From Hydnum rufescens UP504 (Eukaryota; Basidiomycota; Agaricomycetes; Cantharellales; Hydnaceae), in the NCBI GenBank assembly GCA_014904985.1, contig MU128952.1, positions 225,569 to 289,568 on the forward strand: a stretch of 64,000 nt of DNA. Direction: 5' to 3'. Of this stretch, positions 11,498 to 27,200 are shown in pieces. Every line of letters starts with the position of its first letter. The stretch's first letter is position 1. The notes below the pieces were generated by a model. The model did no database searches, was not told the origin of the DNA, and saw nothing but the letters and a program-made list of their open reading frames with translations. The translations under genes were made by a program, and so were the position numbers.

Positions 11498-14400
11498 ATG
11501 CAGCACATCCAATCTCTGCCTCAAGAAACGCGAACGCGCCTGCGTTCTACACAGATACTGACTTCATTACCCCAACTAGTATCTGAACTAGTACAGAACT
11601 CATTGGATTCTAGAGCATCCCATATAGATATTGGTCTAGACTTCGCGGATTGGTCCTGTTGGGTACGCGATGATGGTGTTGGCATCCCAGTTCAGGGCCT
11701 CGATCACATTGGAAGCGGAGATGACAATGGCCGCTATGGTATGTGCATGACAGCGCTGATTAGCCGGCTGTTTCGATGGTCTTCCTGACGTTGCAAAAAC
11801 TTGCAACCCTGTGGCTTCAGGCTCTTCCAAAGCTCCCACAACCCATGGTCTCGATGATCTCACCACATTCGGCTTCCGAGGAGAAGGTGGGTCTCGACCA
11901 CATGGAGTGCTTCTGTACTGAAAAAGTAAATCTTCGGTGTTCGATCCCAGCTCTGGCATCCGCTGCGGATCTCGCGTGCTTGGAAATATCATCCAGAAGC
12001 AGGCCTCAGAGCGAGAGCTGGTCTGTAATCGCCAAGGTATTTCCAATATTAGTCCCCTGTCATTCGATTTACCGAACCATTCGCCAGGGAGGCAAACGAC
12101 TTTATTTTGGACCTGCAATTCGGTGGAGGCGAGAACGGCCTGGGACGGTAGTGTGTATTCGGGATGCATTTTACAATGTATGTAAATCTATTCTGACTAG
12201 CTACCGGAGCAACTGTCCACACTTGGATATTTCAGTTACCCATACGGAGAATTTCCCATCCTAGTGCATCTCGGACCCTCGAACTTATCATGAAGGACAC
12301 CCAGAGTTTTTCCTTGGTTTTTCCGGCAGTTGCCTTTTCGGTGGAGAATACAACAAGAGATCGTGATGGCGAGCTTCGTAAAACCCGAGCGTTATCTATT
12401 CCTAAAGTAAGCTAATAATGATTTTGTGGACTGTTGTTCATTATGTATTGCTCCTAAACTCATCTGTATTTTCGTAGACTTCCTCGATCCTGCACAAATT
12501 CCGTGCAGTGTTCGGGCGGGCCCTGGCAGAAGCAAGTGATAGTCCGCATGTTGTGCCCTTAAGATGACTCACATATGAAATTTTAGCATGTCGACGAAAT
12601 TGACGTCCGAGAGGGAGACATGGGCCTTCGGGGATTCATAAGCAGAGACGGCTCATTTTCTAGGGTGAGCCTGCATGACTGATTATGAACCACTCCATTT
12701 ATGAATCCTGATCTTCTGTCAGGCGTATCAATTTTTGTGTGAGTGCGCTCAAAGGTAACACTCGGCCGGGGATCCCTCATTAGGGTCTCATTCCAGACGT
12801 AAACCGCACCCACTCGCCCCATGTGAATTGCATCACATTATCGATTCTCAATTTGTCTCAAGTACCTATGGAAGACATGTGAGTGAGGAAAATTTTGCCG
12901 AGATCGCAACAAGATACTTGATCTTATTCGATTTTGGCATCCACAGGGCAGGAGGGCACACGCAGGAACCAGTTCAGAGAAGACAGGCATGTATCGGATT
13001 GTCTTGAGCCAAGCCCGATGAACTCTGATAGCTTTATCCGCATCGAATCCTCCGAAATTCGTCATCTATAGGGATACGGAAGTCACCCCGGAAAAGCGAA
13101 CGGCATTCGGTGTATGTCCTAAGCCTTGACGTGCCTTCTCGAACCCTGGACGCCTGTTTTGTGCCGTCAAAAGATACGGTCCAATTTCAAGTAAGATATC
13201 GTCCACATGTTGCACAATTGTTTCTTCATTTTCCTTTTGCCCTTCAGGATCTCAATTCAGTCTCATCGTTTCTGATATCCACAGTGCAATCATTTCTGGA
13301 ACGCCATGGGTTCCTTGCCTCTACATCTTTGATGCACGCCAGCCGTGAAGGTGCGGGAATAACTCCCTAGTGGATCGCCTTTTCCCCCCTCGTCCCCCAA
13401 GAAACGCAAGAAATTCGAACACAGCCACGGACGCCCTTCACCGCCACAGCGCCCTTCTTCCCACAGGTCCAGCTGACAGTGAAAGACCACCCATACCTTC
13501 TCATTACTCATTCGGAGACCACGATGCGCCTCCTATATATACTCGTCAGGTACAGGGGTTGTCAGGCGACCCTATTTCCTTACGCTTACGAATTGTTGTA
13601 CAGTACGAACAACAGCAAGACTCCGCCTAAAAGAGGAAGCGGACGCCGTGTACGAGGCCGACCTTGACGCCGCACCAATATTCACTATCGAGAACCGTAC
13701 CGGGGACTCTTATCCACGAAGCCATAATTCTTTTCATGCTTGGATGAAACTGTGTCGGAAGATGCAGTACCCTACCATCCAATTTGCTCCCACGTGGACA
13801 AGACCAGGCTTCGGAGACCGAGACTCAAATCCTGCAGCATCGGGTGTGGGGACTGAGGGGCCGCTGTGGATCAAGAGTATGATTGAGGCATGATCCAGAA
13901 TTTGTGTGCTCGCGCTTTGGCCTAATCGAAGTTTTCTAGGAATGGGAGAATCCCGTATATTATGAGAGGGAGCGCGACGTGCCCACTATCTCTATCGCCA
14001 CTACCCATGATTCGACACCCGCTTTTCTCGCCCCAGGGCCGTCATTCCAAGGCCGCGCCTCGACTAGTCGATTCTTTGACTCCGATGCACTAAATCCTGA
14101 GGCGATCTCGATCACTCGACGATTCACTAGAGAGGATCTTCCAACGCCACGGTCATGGGCCAGGTGGACGCGAAGTTCATCGCTTGTGCATTTTCTACAC
14201 CCAAGGCCTCCTCGTTGTCATTGTCCTCCAAGCTTAGAACGAAAATGAACACGGCAGGTGAGGATACGTCGACAGTCGTGCTCATCGACCAGCATGCCGC
14301 CGATGAGCGTATACGAGTCGAACGCTTCTTGGAAGAGCTATGTATTGGGTTTCTGGATGAAAATATGGAAAGGCGGGATATCTCTGCTCATCCCACACGT

Positions 14401-15154
14401 GTCCTCCTCACGATGGCGGAGGCCCGCAGTATCGCCACATCGAGTGATGTGCAAGCTGTGTTCGACCGATGGGGTCTTCGTTTCTCTAAGGATAGCGTGC
14501 AGAACATAGTGCGGCAGCTGGCGAACAACGATGAAACGTGGTATACTCAGTTGGAGATCGAGACCGTTCCAGAAGTAATTGCGGACAAGGTATCCGTGGA
14601 CTTTGACTTTTTCTCCTGGCTGCGTGTTGACTGATGGTTTGTCAGCTTATCTCGGAAGATGAGCTCCAGGATGTCATAAAAGGGTTCCTCGCACGACTGG
14701 ATTCCGAGGGGACGTCGTACGGGCCGCCGAAGGAAGATCCGAATATGGTACATATGAAAGAAGCTAACAGGTGGATGAAGGCCTTGCGATGGTGTCCCAA
14801 AGAACTCCTGGATCTTATTAACTCAAAGGCGTGTCGAGGTAGGTGGGTTCAAATGACCAGAATGTGAGGCCACTTGACAACGTTCCTACAGGCGCCATCA
14901 TGTTCAATGACCCCTTAACGCATGAACAATGCTCACGCCTCGTCTCGCAGCTTTCTCGCACATTGTTTCCTTTTCAGTGTGCTCATGGCCGGTAAGTTGC
15001 CACATCGTCAATATGAGACTTAAATACTGAGAAAGTGCATAGGCCATCTTTGGTCCCCATTACGAGTGTCCAGGAGAAGCCAGGGTTACAGCCGGCCCGC
15101 ATGATCACCTGGAGTGACTATGGATCTCGCTCACAAGGAATCATTAATCGATAG
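11498..15154 (+). CDS. MLH3: DNA mismatch repair / meiotic crossover endonuclease subunit MLH3
   Basis: MLH3 pairs with MLH1 as an endonuclease in meiotic crossing-over and mismatch repair. GHKL ATPase motifs are seen in order: SELVQNSLDSRAS (motif I), RDDGVGIP (II), TTFGFRGE + ALASAADLACLEI (III) and DAFYN + LPIRRISHPSASRTLELI. Then FLYVNRTHSP and HSVYVLSLDVPSRTLDACF with PSKDTVQF. After a disordered middle comes the endonuclease domain: GQVDAKFIACAF, DQHAADERIRVERFLEEL (metal site), KACRGAIMFNDPLTHEQC and FPFQCAHGRPSLVPI, the MLH3 form of the site. At least twelve introns. At about 14,143 the frame shifts by one base just before the conserved VMGQVDAKF block with no intron room, so one base seems missing in a short A run. 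ATG at 11,498 gives the usual short N-terminus. Confidence 0.93.
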
Positions 15155-17707
15155 TCCCTGGCTGCCAGAACATTGGGAATTGAATTGATCTTCATGAGGG
15201 CTGAATACTTGTGTATTTGGCGAAAATGTCAGTACGACTGGGAGACACATCTGTCAGTTTCCGGTACGAGGCACAAGTACAGGGATACAGAGACGGGGAT
15301 TGCCGAGAGCATGGCATGGATGTTGCCAGTGTTCCTTCTCGTTTCCTTTCGCCTCGCCTTTTCTAGTTTGTTCTGGCCGAAGTCGTGAGAACCCGCCTGT
15401 CGTCGGGATCCAGTTCTCATGCACGAGGTTCCGCCGAACGAATTCTCTCACACCCTTTGTCACGACTATCTTGAGTTGCGATCTGTAGGATTGTGGGGCA
15501 TGGATATTCATTCTCACTTCTCACTAGCTCAATTTGGGGCTCTGGAGATATAAATAGCAAGCTTGGCCGGGTTCAGAAAGCCACTGATACGATTACCCTG
15601 CAAAAAAAAAGTGGCGGAAACGCTGGTCAAATTCCGGCCTTCCATGTGAGGCTGAATGCTTCGTGAACCTATAAGAGAAAATTAAATCTCAGATCATGCT
15701 ATGAGACAAAACCACCCCCATTGGAACAAACTTTGGACCTGATTTTCCAGCGGATAATTACGAGGTGGCACTAGAAAGCAGCCCACAAGGAGGTAGGAAC
15801 CACTTTGAAGCTCCTGTAACAAGACACTCAGATATTAGGACCGCAACACACTTTGGGAACTCGTTATCAGTTCTGTCAACTGAGGGAGAGACAGGAGAAC
15901 ATGAATAAGTCACAACTCGCAAAATCAAAAAGAAAATGCGCTCGCATGGAGATCCCATTTGTGGGCACCTCTACCCCCACATGAGTGTCCATCTCCCTGG
16001 TTCTCTTGTGCGATCATTTGAAACTCGCCAGAAGAATGCGTCAAGATTCGAAAAAATGGGTGAGCACGGGAAAAACTTCGGAGACCCCTGTCTAACCGGT
16101 TGACGGCCCATAGGGCCGGAAGCCACCGGGCGGAGGTGGATGCTTATGCAAGGAGCCCCCACTTACAACAGTAAGCGCCGTAGAAAACTATTGCCAAAAA
16201 AAGCCCACATATTTGCCTCTCTGTGCTGATATCAACACTGGGGGGTAGCGCGTCTGACCCATATGTAGTTTACTCTATGACATTCTTTGCAAGACAAACC
16301 GGTGCGTACGGGCGCTTAAGGAGGGCGTGATATCCAAAAATGATACTTCGGCGCTGATGAGTGAACGGCTCTCGAGACCACCTTTTCATCGCGAAAGGCC
16401 CAAATGGTGAGGATTGCCATTTTGCGGTCACGATGGTCAGCAAAGCCCTAGTCCAATTGCAATCGACATATTCCACAGTGTCTGTGGCTCGGAGCCCCCG
16501 GAACAAATCTGGTGCGTCTGTAATGGGGGATATACTCCAATCCGCCTCTGGCGTACATACTATACATCATCGTATCATTTCCGAGGCGGAGGAGGAACTG
16601 ACGGTACTAGCTATTACCCGAGTTGGCCAGGTCGTACATTTTGGACTCTAGCAACGTGTACCAAGGCAGGGGGAGTCGTTACTAGAAGGGCACGGGGTCG
16701 GTGGATCCTGGATTTCCTGTGCTGGTAAACGATACCCTGTTATAACATGGGATGGAAATAAAGATAGCAGTCCTCGTTTCATAGCTCGCCGACGACCTAC
16801 GAAATCAGGTTCGTGAAGAGCGAGGCGTTAGAGCAGGACCGACCATCAATAATGCGGGATTGTGCAATACAACTGACCCTCGATACTCAGCGGTGATCAG
16901 TTGCCCACCGATGATACATCTTCGCGGGGGTGGAAGAACAATGAAGGGAGAGCGCGGGGTTGGAAAATAGAAAGAAAGAGTCTCTATAGCATAGCCGAAC
17001 TCATACTAATGTAGCCATGGGAGCCGACTTTTAAGATTAGATTGGTCCTAGGACATCGAAGTAATAGATATTACAGCTGATCACCGCTGTGTACTACAGT
17101 AATCAGCAAAAAATATTTTGCACCTGCTCCAAAACATTGGTGCGGGGGCTCCAATATGAGGCCATGAGAACAGAATTTACACCCGCCGAAGATGTATGGA
17201 TTAACACTTGTATCCGGCGGCCAAACATGACCACGCCGCTACGCGCACAACTTGGTACAAATATCGCCAATTTGGCTGCACTGAGTAAGTATCCCTATCA
17301 ACTAAGAGTGTCCGTTTTGGATTTTGGGCGAGATCTTCAATCCCCGACCAGACAAGGAGCATCTTCTTTGAGCGGCAGCTGTGCGATTTTTCCCCTCCCG
17401 GTTTCTCGTCTTACATTCTCCCAGTGCATCAGGGAAGATCTACTTCCGGGATGCGCGGCTGTGGGCCTTTGAGGCGCTGCAAATCTGCTAGAGCAATGGT
17501 CCATGGTTCTCTGGAGCCTCTGGAACGAATGGCAGGTTCCGGAACGCGTCTAACTTTCTTGACGAACTCTCAGGCCTCGTTCCAGCTCCTACCATATGTT
17601 TCTGGGGTCTTTTGTGTCGTGTACGTGACGTCACCCGGAAATACTCATGGGTACATAAGCACAAGTTCGGAAGAGTTAAATATTATCACCAGTCTCTCCT
17701 CCATCTC
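15155..17707. other. 2.5 kb between MLH3 and the MFS gene without an identifiable gene
   Basis: Only short, overlapping open stretches on both strands are present and none shows a family motif or chains into a longer protein through plausible introns. The longest candidates are plus-strand pieces at 16,361-16,728 (Gly/Tyr/Ser rich) and 17,089-17,472. The MFS promoter should lie at the right end. A TATAAATA string occurs near 15,550. A decayed gene or a repeat cannot be excluded. Confidence 0.4.
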
Positions 17708-20285
17708 ATGGAAGCATACACGACTCGTCGAATTTCTGTGAATGCCGACAAAGAGGCTGGAGCCATTAGCGAGCACATCAAAGTCATCGATGCACCGCTA
17801 AACGAGAGTCAGTACTTCACGGGCAAGAGATTATTCATTGTGCACAGTGCCATACTCTTGTCGTACATATCCTTCCTTTTTTTCCTCCACATGGATACCA
17901 ATGATGGTCTGTACCCTTAGGATATTGTTGATAGCCCTCGATCAATCGTGAGTCGTTTAGTCACACACATCGAAATTCTGATTGAATCTTCTCCAGTATT
18001 GTAGCTATTGCGATACCTAGAATTGTATCGGAATTCCACGCCCTCAGCAGTGTGTCCTGGATAGGTACTTGCTTCCTTTTCTATCACTATATTCCCGACA
18101 GTTCTTGATATATTTCCTCCCCCAGCGTCTGCCTACTTCTTGACTCAGGAACGTACACCCTGCTCCATCCCGCTTATTCATGGCTCATCCCCTCTGCAGG
18201 CTGGTTTTCTCCTGTTCTACGGAAAATTGTTGGCAATCTTCCCCACTAAATATGTCTACTTGGTTTGACCATCTGTCATGCATCTTCATCGGATTCCTGC
18301 TCAATTTCATCCCTTTCCTTACAGGCTGCAATTACATTATTTGAGCTCGGGTCGATCGTTTGTGCCGTAGCAATGAACATGAACACGCTTATCTTCGGCC
18401 GTGCTCTCTCTGGAGTAGGTGCCGCGGGAATTTTCACCTCTGCCCTCGCGATCATCGCAGAGATTGCTCCTATAGAAAAAGCATGCGTATTTCGCCTACT
18501 TGGTTTTTTTACTATCAACTAACTCATGATTTCAGCGGCCGCTGTTATTCGGCTCTTTCGGTGTTGACTTTGGCCTCGCAGCAGTTCTCGGCCCCCTCTT
18601 AGGCACGTAGGATCAGCAGCTAATGATACCTCATCAGCTGGAGCACGACTGACATTGGTGGATATGTTCTAGGTGGTGTCTTTACTGAGCGTGTTTCATG
18701 GAGGCAAGTGCGCGCTGATCCAATGTGACTTCTTCTCATCATTCGCCGCTGGTAGATGGTGTTTCTATATAAACGCGGTACATTACTGGCCCCAAGAGGC
18801 GTCTTCTCCTTAGTGTCCTCGCTAATTTATGGTATAGCCAATAGGAGGTTTGTCGCTTGCTATGATCGTCTTTTTCTTGAAAGGAGACTATACCGCGTTA
18901 AACCGTTCCGAGGCTTCTGAGCACACTGTATTACAGCGCTGGCTCCGTTTAGACTGGTTCGGAACGATCTTGTGCGTGGGCATAGTCACTATCTTACCTC
19001 TACCTCTTCAATGGGGTGGCGTCACGAAAGCGTGGAGAGACCCTACTGTCATTGCATCGTTTTGTGCGTCAGGGGTCGTCTTGATCGCATTCATTATCTT
19101 GGAGTGGAAGATGGGCAAGCGCGCTATCATGCCCCTTTACATGTTCCGCAGGAGTACGCAGGTTGGGTGCTGTCTGATTGCAGTGAGTCTTGCCTTTCTC
19201 AGTCCAAAGTAGAAAGGGACTGACGGCGGCGACTCCTTGGAGTTCTTTGTTTATATGCTGCTTGCCCTGGGTGAGTTACCCCGAGGGTGTGCTTGGGATC
19301 CATGAACTGAGCGTGCGGCTCTGTTGACAGGCGTATATTACCTCCCCCTTATCTATCAAGCAAAGGTATGGTTCAGCCTTTGGACACTGTTAATTATACT
19401 GTTCTGAACGTAATACATGAGTAGGGCCGCTCAGCGATACAATCAGGGATTGATGTCCTTCCATTCATGTTATCCCTCGTCATTGGCGAAAGCATATCAG
19501 GAGGACTCATCTCTGTTATGGGGCGATATTGGTATTGGCTAGCGCTCTCACCTCCCATTGCTAGTATTGGCGCCGGTTTGTTGTTCACTACGGACATACA
19601 CACGCCGTGAGTCAGCTTGCATTTAATTAGTATCCAGAGTGGATGTCATAGAATCTTGATGAGCGCATTGACTTTTGGAAGCTCAGTCAACGCTACTTGA
19701 TTGGATATCAGATCCTGTATGGGTTTGGTATCGGAGGGGCGCTTCAAACCACTGTACGTCCGCGAATGCTCTATTAGTAGGGCAAGCTCATTTTTGGTAA
19801 CCCAATACAGTGGGTAGCCGTGCAGGCTGAATTCCATTCCGAAGAACATATGATTTCGCAATCGACTTCCCTCATTATGTTTGCTCAGTTAATCGGAGGT
19901 GTCATCGGTATGGCGTACGTCGTTGTCTTTGACAGGGTTTAATCTACTTTTTCATACTGAAGTCACGCACAGGGTCACCGGGTCGATATTCGCTAACCAA
20001 CTGGTGAAGGAACTCGCGGAATTTGCGCCACATCTTGCACCCGACGTAGCCCATAGTGTTCGGCAGAGCGTTTCCTATATGTTCACGTTACCGCTGGATG
20101 AGCAAGAGGCCGTCATTTCGGCCTACTCGAGATCATTAGACTATGTGTGGTCGTTAGGTGTGCCCTCCGGTGTATTAGCTTCACTAGCCGCCTTGTAAGC
20201 GTCTTTTTTAAATGTTCTTTCCCTGTGTTGACCACCCTCGGTATCTTTTAGTATGGTTCGCAACTATGATCTCATGAAGATGTAA
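17708..20285 (+). CDS. MFS exporter, DHA2-like 14-TM drug/toxin efflux family
   Basis: Plasma-membrane proton antiporter family. Starts MEAYTTRRISVNADKEAG. Successive membrane segments follow: LFIVHSAILLSYISFLFFL, IVAIAIPRIVSEFHALSSVS, GFLLFYGKLLAIFPTKYVYL, LFELGSIVCAVAMNMNTL with LIFGRALSGVGAAGIFTSA (motif B/C-like), [40 protein letters not shown] (the typical SWRWCFYIN loop), a cytosolic loop, LDWFGTILCVGIVTILPLPL with LQWGGVTKAW, and later YMLLALGVYYLPLIYQAKG, GIDVLPFMLSLVIGESISGG and YGFGIGGALQTTWVAVQAEF. The last exon encodes MVRNYDLMKM with stop at 20,283-20,285. More than ten introns. The joint near 18,150-18,200 is unclear by one base. Substrate unknown, and no biosynthetic genes adjoin. 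Confidence 0.88.
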
Positions 20286-20989
20286 GTCAATGGTGATAGT
20301 GTTGAAAAAAAAAACGGTCTCCACAGTCGAAGATGTTGGAGGCCACTGGGATGCGGGGCGTCCTCAGTTCTTTCTCCCAGTTTGCCCCAGGACTTGATAA
20401 GTGCAGGTAGTTTCAATTAAGCAAGTTGTTCCCCGACTACAGTCAGTAGTACGAATGTTTCACAATACATGTACAGCTTCGTCCCGAACAACTCGTAAGA
20501 AAATTTCCTGTCGCATCTGCCCATACAGCACATGAAATCGCCTGCAGTTTTTTTCTCCTCACCGGGCCCGCCCATCTCCCTTTTTGCTTGCGTGAAAACA
20601 CTGCCTATTTGACCGTGGGGTTGCATAGATTTATTTCCCCAGCTCTTTCGCCCTCCGTAGTTGCCTAAGTAGCCTTCAAACGCTCTACACCCGAGCAGGT
20701 TTGAATCGTGGCCCAAATATCTGTCACGTCTTGGCCACAATTGATAAAATGCGGGATTCATTCATAATGTCAACCTCATCGCAGTCGTCCATGCCGACAG
20801 TATTTTTCCAATGATATCCCGGATTTCTGCCCTAAATTTGCCCCAGCAAACAGAGAGCTGCGTGATGAGACTCTACTCCGTGATCAGCCTGACCGAAGTG
20901 TCCGGCATTTGCCGGTTGGATTCTGATGCAGCGACTTTAGGTGTGCCATCAACAGCGTTCTTTGAACGAACCAAGACAAACGCTTCACC
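20286..20989. other. Intergenic region upstream of the NDR kinase
   Basis: About 700 bases between two plus-strand genes. I see no coding exon with family similarity. It should contain the MFS 3' end and the promoter and 5' leader of the kinase. An A9 run occurs near 20,308. Confidence 0.5.
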
Positions 20990-23018
<2,029 letters not shown>

Positions 23019-23167
23019 GCAGGCATCGAAGTCTCACGTTCATATGTGTTCTCTTTTCGCTGTAAGCAGGTCATCCGGCGCATTGTAATATTACTCGTGG
23101 CATACTTCATATCATATTGGTCTCCGCTGTTGTGTGCACAATATTACGTGTCCAAAATAGGATAAAA

Positions 23168-26100
23168 TCAGGATATAGGTCGCACTTGGAAGTGAGCCCG
23201 TGCCTGAAGTGAGGAAGTGATGAGATCGAATTCGAGGACATCGGTGTATCACAAGAGGGAACAACTCACCAGTTCAACAAACACTGGAAGCAGCTGGGGA
23301 ATCGCTTTAAGCTCTGGCGGTTGGATGTCCATTTTTTCCTTTTTCCTCTTGGTCTTTAAGGCCCCAGAACCTGGAGCAGGCCCTATGCTCTCTTCTGGCC
23401 TGGTTGGTTTGGACGCAAGAGGGGCTTGCGGTGGAGAAAAAGTCTTTGCCGTAAGACTGGGATTCAAGGGGTATGGCTGTTGTGGAATGTTTCGTCGTGA
23501 CGCTGATGTTGGGACTGTTGGGACTTGTGGTGATGAAAGAGATGGTGAGCGGTGAAGGTGATTTTCACTGATCATAGGACGCTGCGACGGACTTCCAGTC
23601 GACGGTGGAAAATCATCTGAAGATGGTATATCCGAAACTGTTGATGAATCGCTGATGGTTTCGTCATATCCCGCTCTGGGATCCACGCCATTGAGGGTGG
23701 GATTCTTGCTGGAACCTTCCTCCTCGTCCTCGACCCCCTCATCCTCGACCTCCTCTTCGACCTCCTCTTCGTCTCCGTCTTCGTCCTCTTCATCGCCCTC
23801 TTCATCCTCGTCTTCGTCCTCTTCATCGTCCTCTTCATCGTCTTCGTCGTCATCTTCATCCTCCTCGTCATCATCGCCATGTTCGGCATATATATCTTCC
23901 GTGTCCCCCTTGAGTAATGAACCGAAGTCCATGTCGCCAATGACATTGTTCATCATTGCTTGGGTAGCCATGTCCTCTTCCGTGGTGGTCCCCTTCTGCT
24001 TCATGAATCGCCTCCGGACCTTGGCTTCGTACGCGACCTTGAGCTTGTAATGATATAGCGCAACCGCATCGACCTCTCGAAGAATTTCCGCGCGCTCTTT
24101 GCCAACATGAGGGAGGATGTACTCGAGACTGATCGGTCCACCTCCTGGGAGACCCTCCCGCACAAAGGTGAGAAAGAGCTCGATCCATTTCATCAAACTG
24201 TCGAACAGTCCTTCGCCCTTGGAATGCACCTTGTGCACGAAGTGGTAGAAGGCTTGTTCATGCCGGGCCACGAGGTCGATAAATAGCTCGACAGTCTGGG
24301 AGGCACTCTCTTGGCTCACTGGTAGGTCAAGAAAACAAAACAATGCGAGGTCAGGCGGATGTATGTGGCATGAACACATCACAAAAGAAAAAGACGCACA
24401 CTCCTCTCCTAGCTCAACGGTCTGGATAAGATCGTTCAAGAAATTCTGGAGATCGTTCAGCGAGTCCGCGATGCTGGCTGCTTTGTATACTTGGGCAAGC
24501 GGAGAATAAAAGATCGTGATGATATCTTTTAGTAGCTCGGCAGTTGTCCCCTGAAAATCATGCCATCGCATTAATGCACCGACGTACGGTTGGGAGAATG
24601 ACCATCAACACATACCTCAAAAACGAGCTCAATCATCTGCTGCCGATCGCGCAACCGCGAGTATAGGCGAATCAGAACACCGAGGTCCTCAAAGAGCCAA
24701 CCAGCCTCATCCTCTGGACCTTCATCGTCATCCGAATCCTCCAAGGTCCCTCGTTTTTGGATATATGCGGTGTGGGCCTTGGCCGCATGCATAACACGAT
24801 TCATCTGCGATCGCATGAGTACGGGAGCATCAGCTGAGCGTAGAATCACTATTAGGAGATTGACTCTCTCTTCGGCTGGTAGAGTACAACGAGGCCATGA
24901 GGGGTTCAGCTGCTAGGCATTAGGGCGAGAGTGATTTGAAACGAATGATCACATACCTGCATCTGCCTTGTACACCTCCTGGATCTCGCGGGGAGCATAG
25001 ATATAGCCTCGGATCTTTTCGCACAGCACGGGGTCATCGACTTTGTCCTTGACAGCTTCAATCTCTTCTTCGAGGGCCTTGACTTCCTCTGCCATAGAAC
25101 TCGTGAACATCCTAAATGACGAATCATGTCTCGTAATTGTGTAGGTGCTATGCATAATCGAAAATGATAGTCTACCGCTGGAGAAGGCTTTTCCCTCCGA
25201 ATGGTGTTGCCATGAATAAATCCATAAGACCTAGATAGTTCTAAGCACAGGTCGCGAATAATGATCATTTTAAACCGGGGAAATACGCACCTCGAATCAT
25301 AGCTACAGGATTGCTGATTCGCAGGATACCTTTGAGCATAAAATACGGCACAAGGCCATGTACACGTTTCAAATTACTAAGCGACTCTGAACCCGAATCA
25401 GACGCAATGAAATGATGGAATATCGTAGATGCGAACCTAACAGCAACATTCAGCGATCACGCAGGACGATCAGCGAAAGGCAAGATCGAAACATACGATA
25501 TTCGACCCCATTCCATCACCGCACGGTAATTAGGGGGAAGGTCGGTACAATTTGGCGTCGCCCGTATCGTCGCGAACACATGCGTTAAGCCCTCTGTTCA
25601 TCAACCCGTGTTTCGTTAGCTCGACACCGAGAGCACTGGAAACATGGGGACAAATTGACGTGCCAGGACCCATGAGATCGCCTTTTACGTCCTTGACGGA
25701 ATCACGTAGTTTGTCCACACGCTCAGAGACCTCTTTCTCGAATTGGGTCTTCCCTTGCTCACGTACTTGGTCAAGGTCTTCTCGCCGCTGACTGTCGAGT
25801 ATTTCATCCGGGGCCAACTTCGTCGGGCCAGAGGTGAGGAAGGATCTTAAAACGGGTGATGATCCAAGTTCAGGTATGGCGAGGATGGTGCGGAGATAAG
25901 AGCGTAGAGTCAGTCTATTCCGTTCCCGTTGGAGTGGTGTGGATGGGAAAGAAGTTGTGGCGGACTGTGGAGAGGTTGGCGAAACGAGGGAATCACTGGA
26001 GTCGTTAGGCCTCAGGATCGGAGATGACTTAAACCGTCGAAGTCTTGCTTGTGTGCTGCCATTGCCACCAAGGCTCGTGTGATCCTTAGAGGGTGGTGGG

Positions 26101-27200
26101 GGGACCTCTTCTTCGGGATGATGCTTCCGAAGCTAATGGTTTGTAGGAAAGTATTCTTAAATTACGCTTGAAATAGGTAAATACAAAAGACTCGACGCTT
26201 GCCTCGTCTGCGAGAGACCGAAAGTCACCATATCGCCTAGAAACGAAGATATCTTCGTAGCCTTCATGCCGAGTGCGAATGATAAACTCCTGAATGTCCA
26301 GGTGGGGGAAAGACGAAACAAAAGGAAACCCAGAAACCAAAACACGACGGTTCAAACGAGGGATTAAGTCAGTGAAATGAATATCAGAATTTCGTCCCCA
26401 TCGGGGGCGGTGGCCAAGATAAAAGACCAAAAGAAAGGAGGCGGGAAACGCACCTCATGCTGTCTCGTTCGCATCCTTCCTCTCTCAAAAACAGTGCGGA
26501 TACAAATGATATTAACATCGAAGGCTTTGATATGGCCCTTCCCTTTTGAGCGTCGAAGGCGAAGACTGGCCGCAGCCTCAAGTCGATCCAGATCCTTCTG
26601 CGACAACCTTACAACCTCCTCCGCTTCACTAAGTTTCAAGGCTGAACCAAGCAATAGACACATGTGTTTCTCCAGCTTAGCCAAGCTCTTGGCCCGCCCG
26701 GTACGTTCGGCGTCTTCCTCTTCTGGGAAGAGGGCAATACCGGGGGAGAGGTTCCGGGAAAGAAGCGAATCCATGAAGGGCTGCAGTTTACTTGGGAAGA
26801 ACCCTTTGGGTGCCGCAGAGAGGAACGGAAAGCTTAAGACGAATTGTCGAAACATGAATCTCAGGAATGGGATATCTCGGTCCCACACATAGTCCTTGGG
26901 CAGAGGGGTAAATGGAGGACCAAAGAGCGAGAGTACAGAGAGTGGGGGAGAGATCGACGAATTGAGAAGGAAGGATAGCTCATGGCTGAACTCTAGAGAG
27001 ACGAGAGCTTTCTTGAGGTAATGTGCCCGGAGAGGTGTCAACGTTGTTTCATTCAAGCTAGTATCCATCGTTGACGATGATTCTTTCTCCTCCAGGGATT
27101 CGTCACATTGAGGGCTAGCAGAAGAGGGGCCCTCAGAGATAGACGGCCGCGGAGGAGGTGGTCTACTTGGTTGAGGAGGGCGTCTGCGACTTCCCTCCAT
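23168..27200 (-). CDS. PX-domain protein with PXB and DUF3818 regions (yeast Lec1/YPR097W-like)
   Basis: Phosphoinositide-binding protein family of fungi; the yeast relative is linked to lipid handling at organelle membranes. From ATG at 27,200 (MEGSRRRPPQPSRPPPP) comes a Pro-rich leader and then the helical PXB region (LRAHYLKKALVSLEFSHELS). The PX domain follows at about 26,130-26,340 (DIQEFIIRTRHEGYEDIFVS RRYGDFRSLADE) and continues LRKHHPEEEVPPPP after an intron. Then come RSYLRTILAIPELGSS and the DUF3818 region with ADSLNDLQNFLNDLIQ, LFIDLVARHEQAFYHFVHKV, HSKGEGLFDSLMKWIELFLT and VALYHYKLKVAYEAKVRRRF. A very acidic low-complexity stretch follows (23,718-23,890). The last exon joins PVFVEL to ARAHFQVRPIS through an intron with a GTGAGT donor, stop at 23,168-23,170. 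Cytosolic, peripheral membrane. Confidence 0.87.
23718..23890 (-). repeat. Acidic low-complexity coding repeat (GAG/GAC-rich)
   Basis: Imperfect trinucleotide repeat (TCC/TCG/TCT on the plus strand) encoding a run of Asp and Glu within the PX/DUF3818 protein. The opposite strand is open as a serine-rich reading frame, which is a compositional shadow and not a gene. Such tracts expand and contract easily and separate the folded DUF3818 region from the C-terminal tail. Confidence 0.85.

Noticed and set aside
15540..15620. TATAAATA element and A9 run as a promoter for an upstream or downstream gene
   Set aside because: No gene start lies within a plausible distance on either strand.
23655..24050. 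Plus-strand reading frame rich in serine (long Ser runs)
   Set aside because: It is the antisense of the Asp/Glu-rich repeat in the DUF3818 protein. Composition alone keeps it open, and the minus strand has family motifs.
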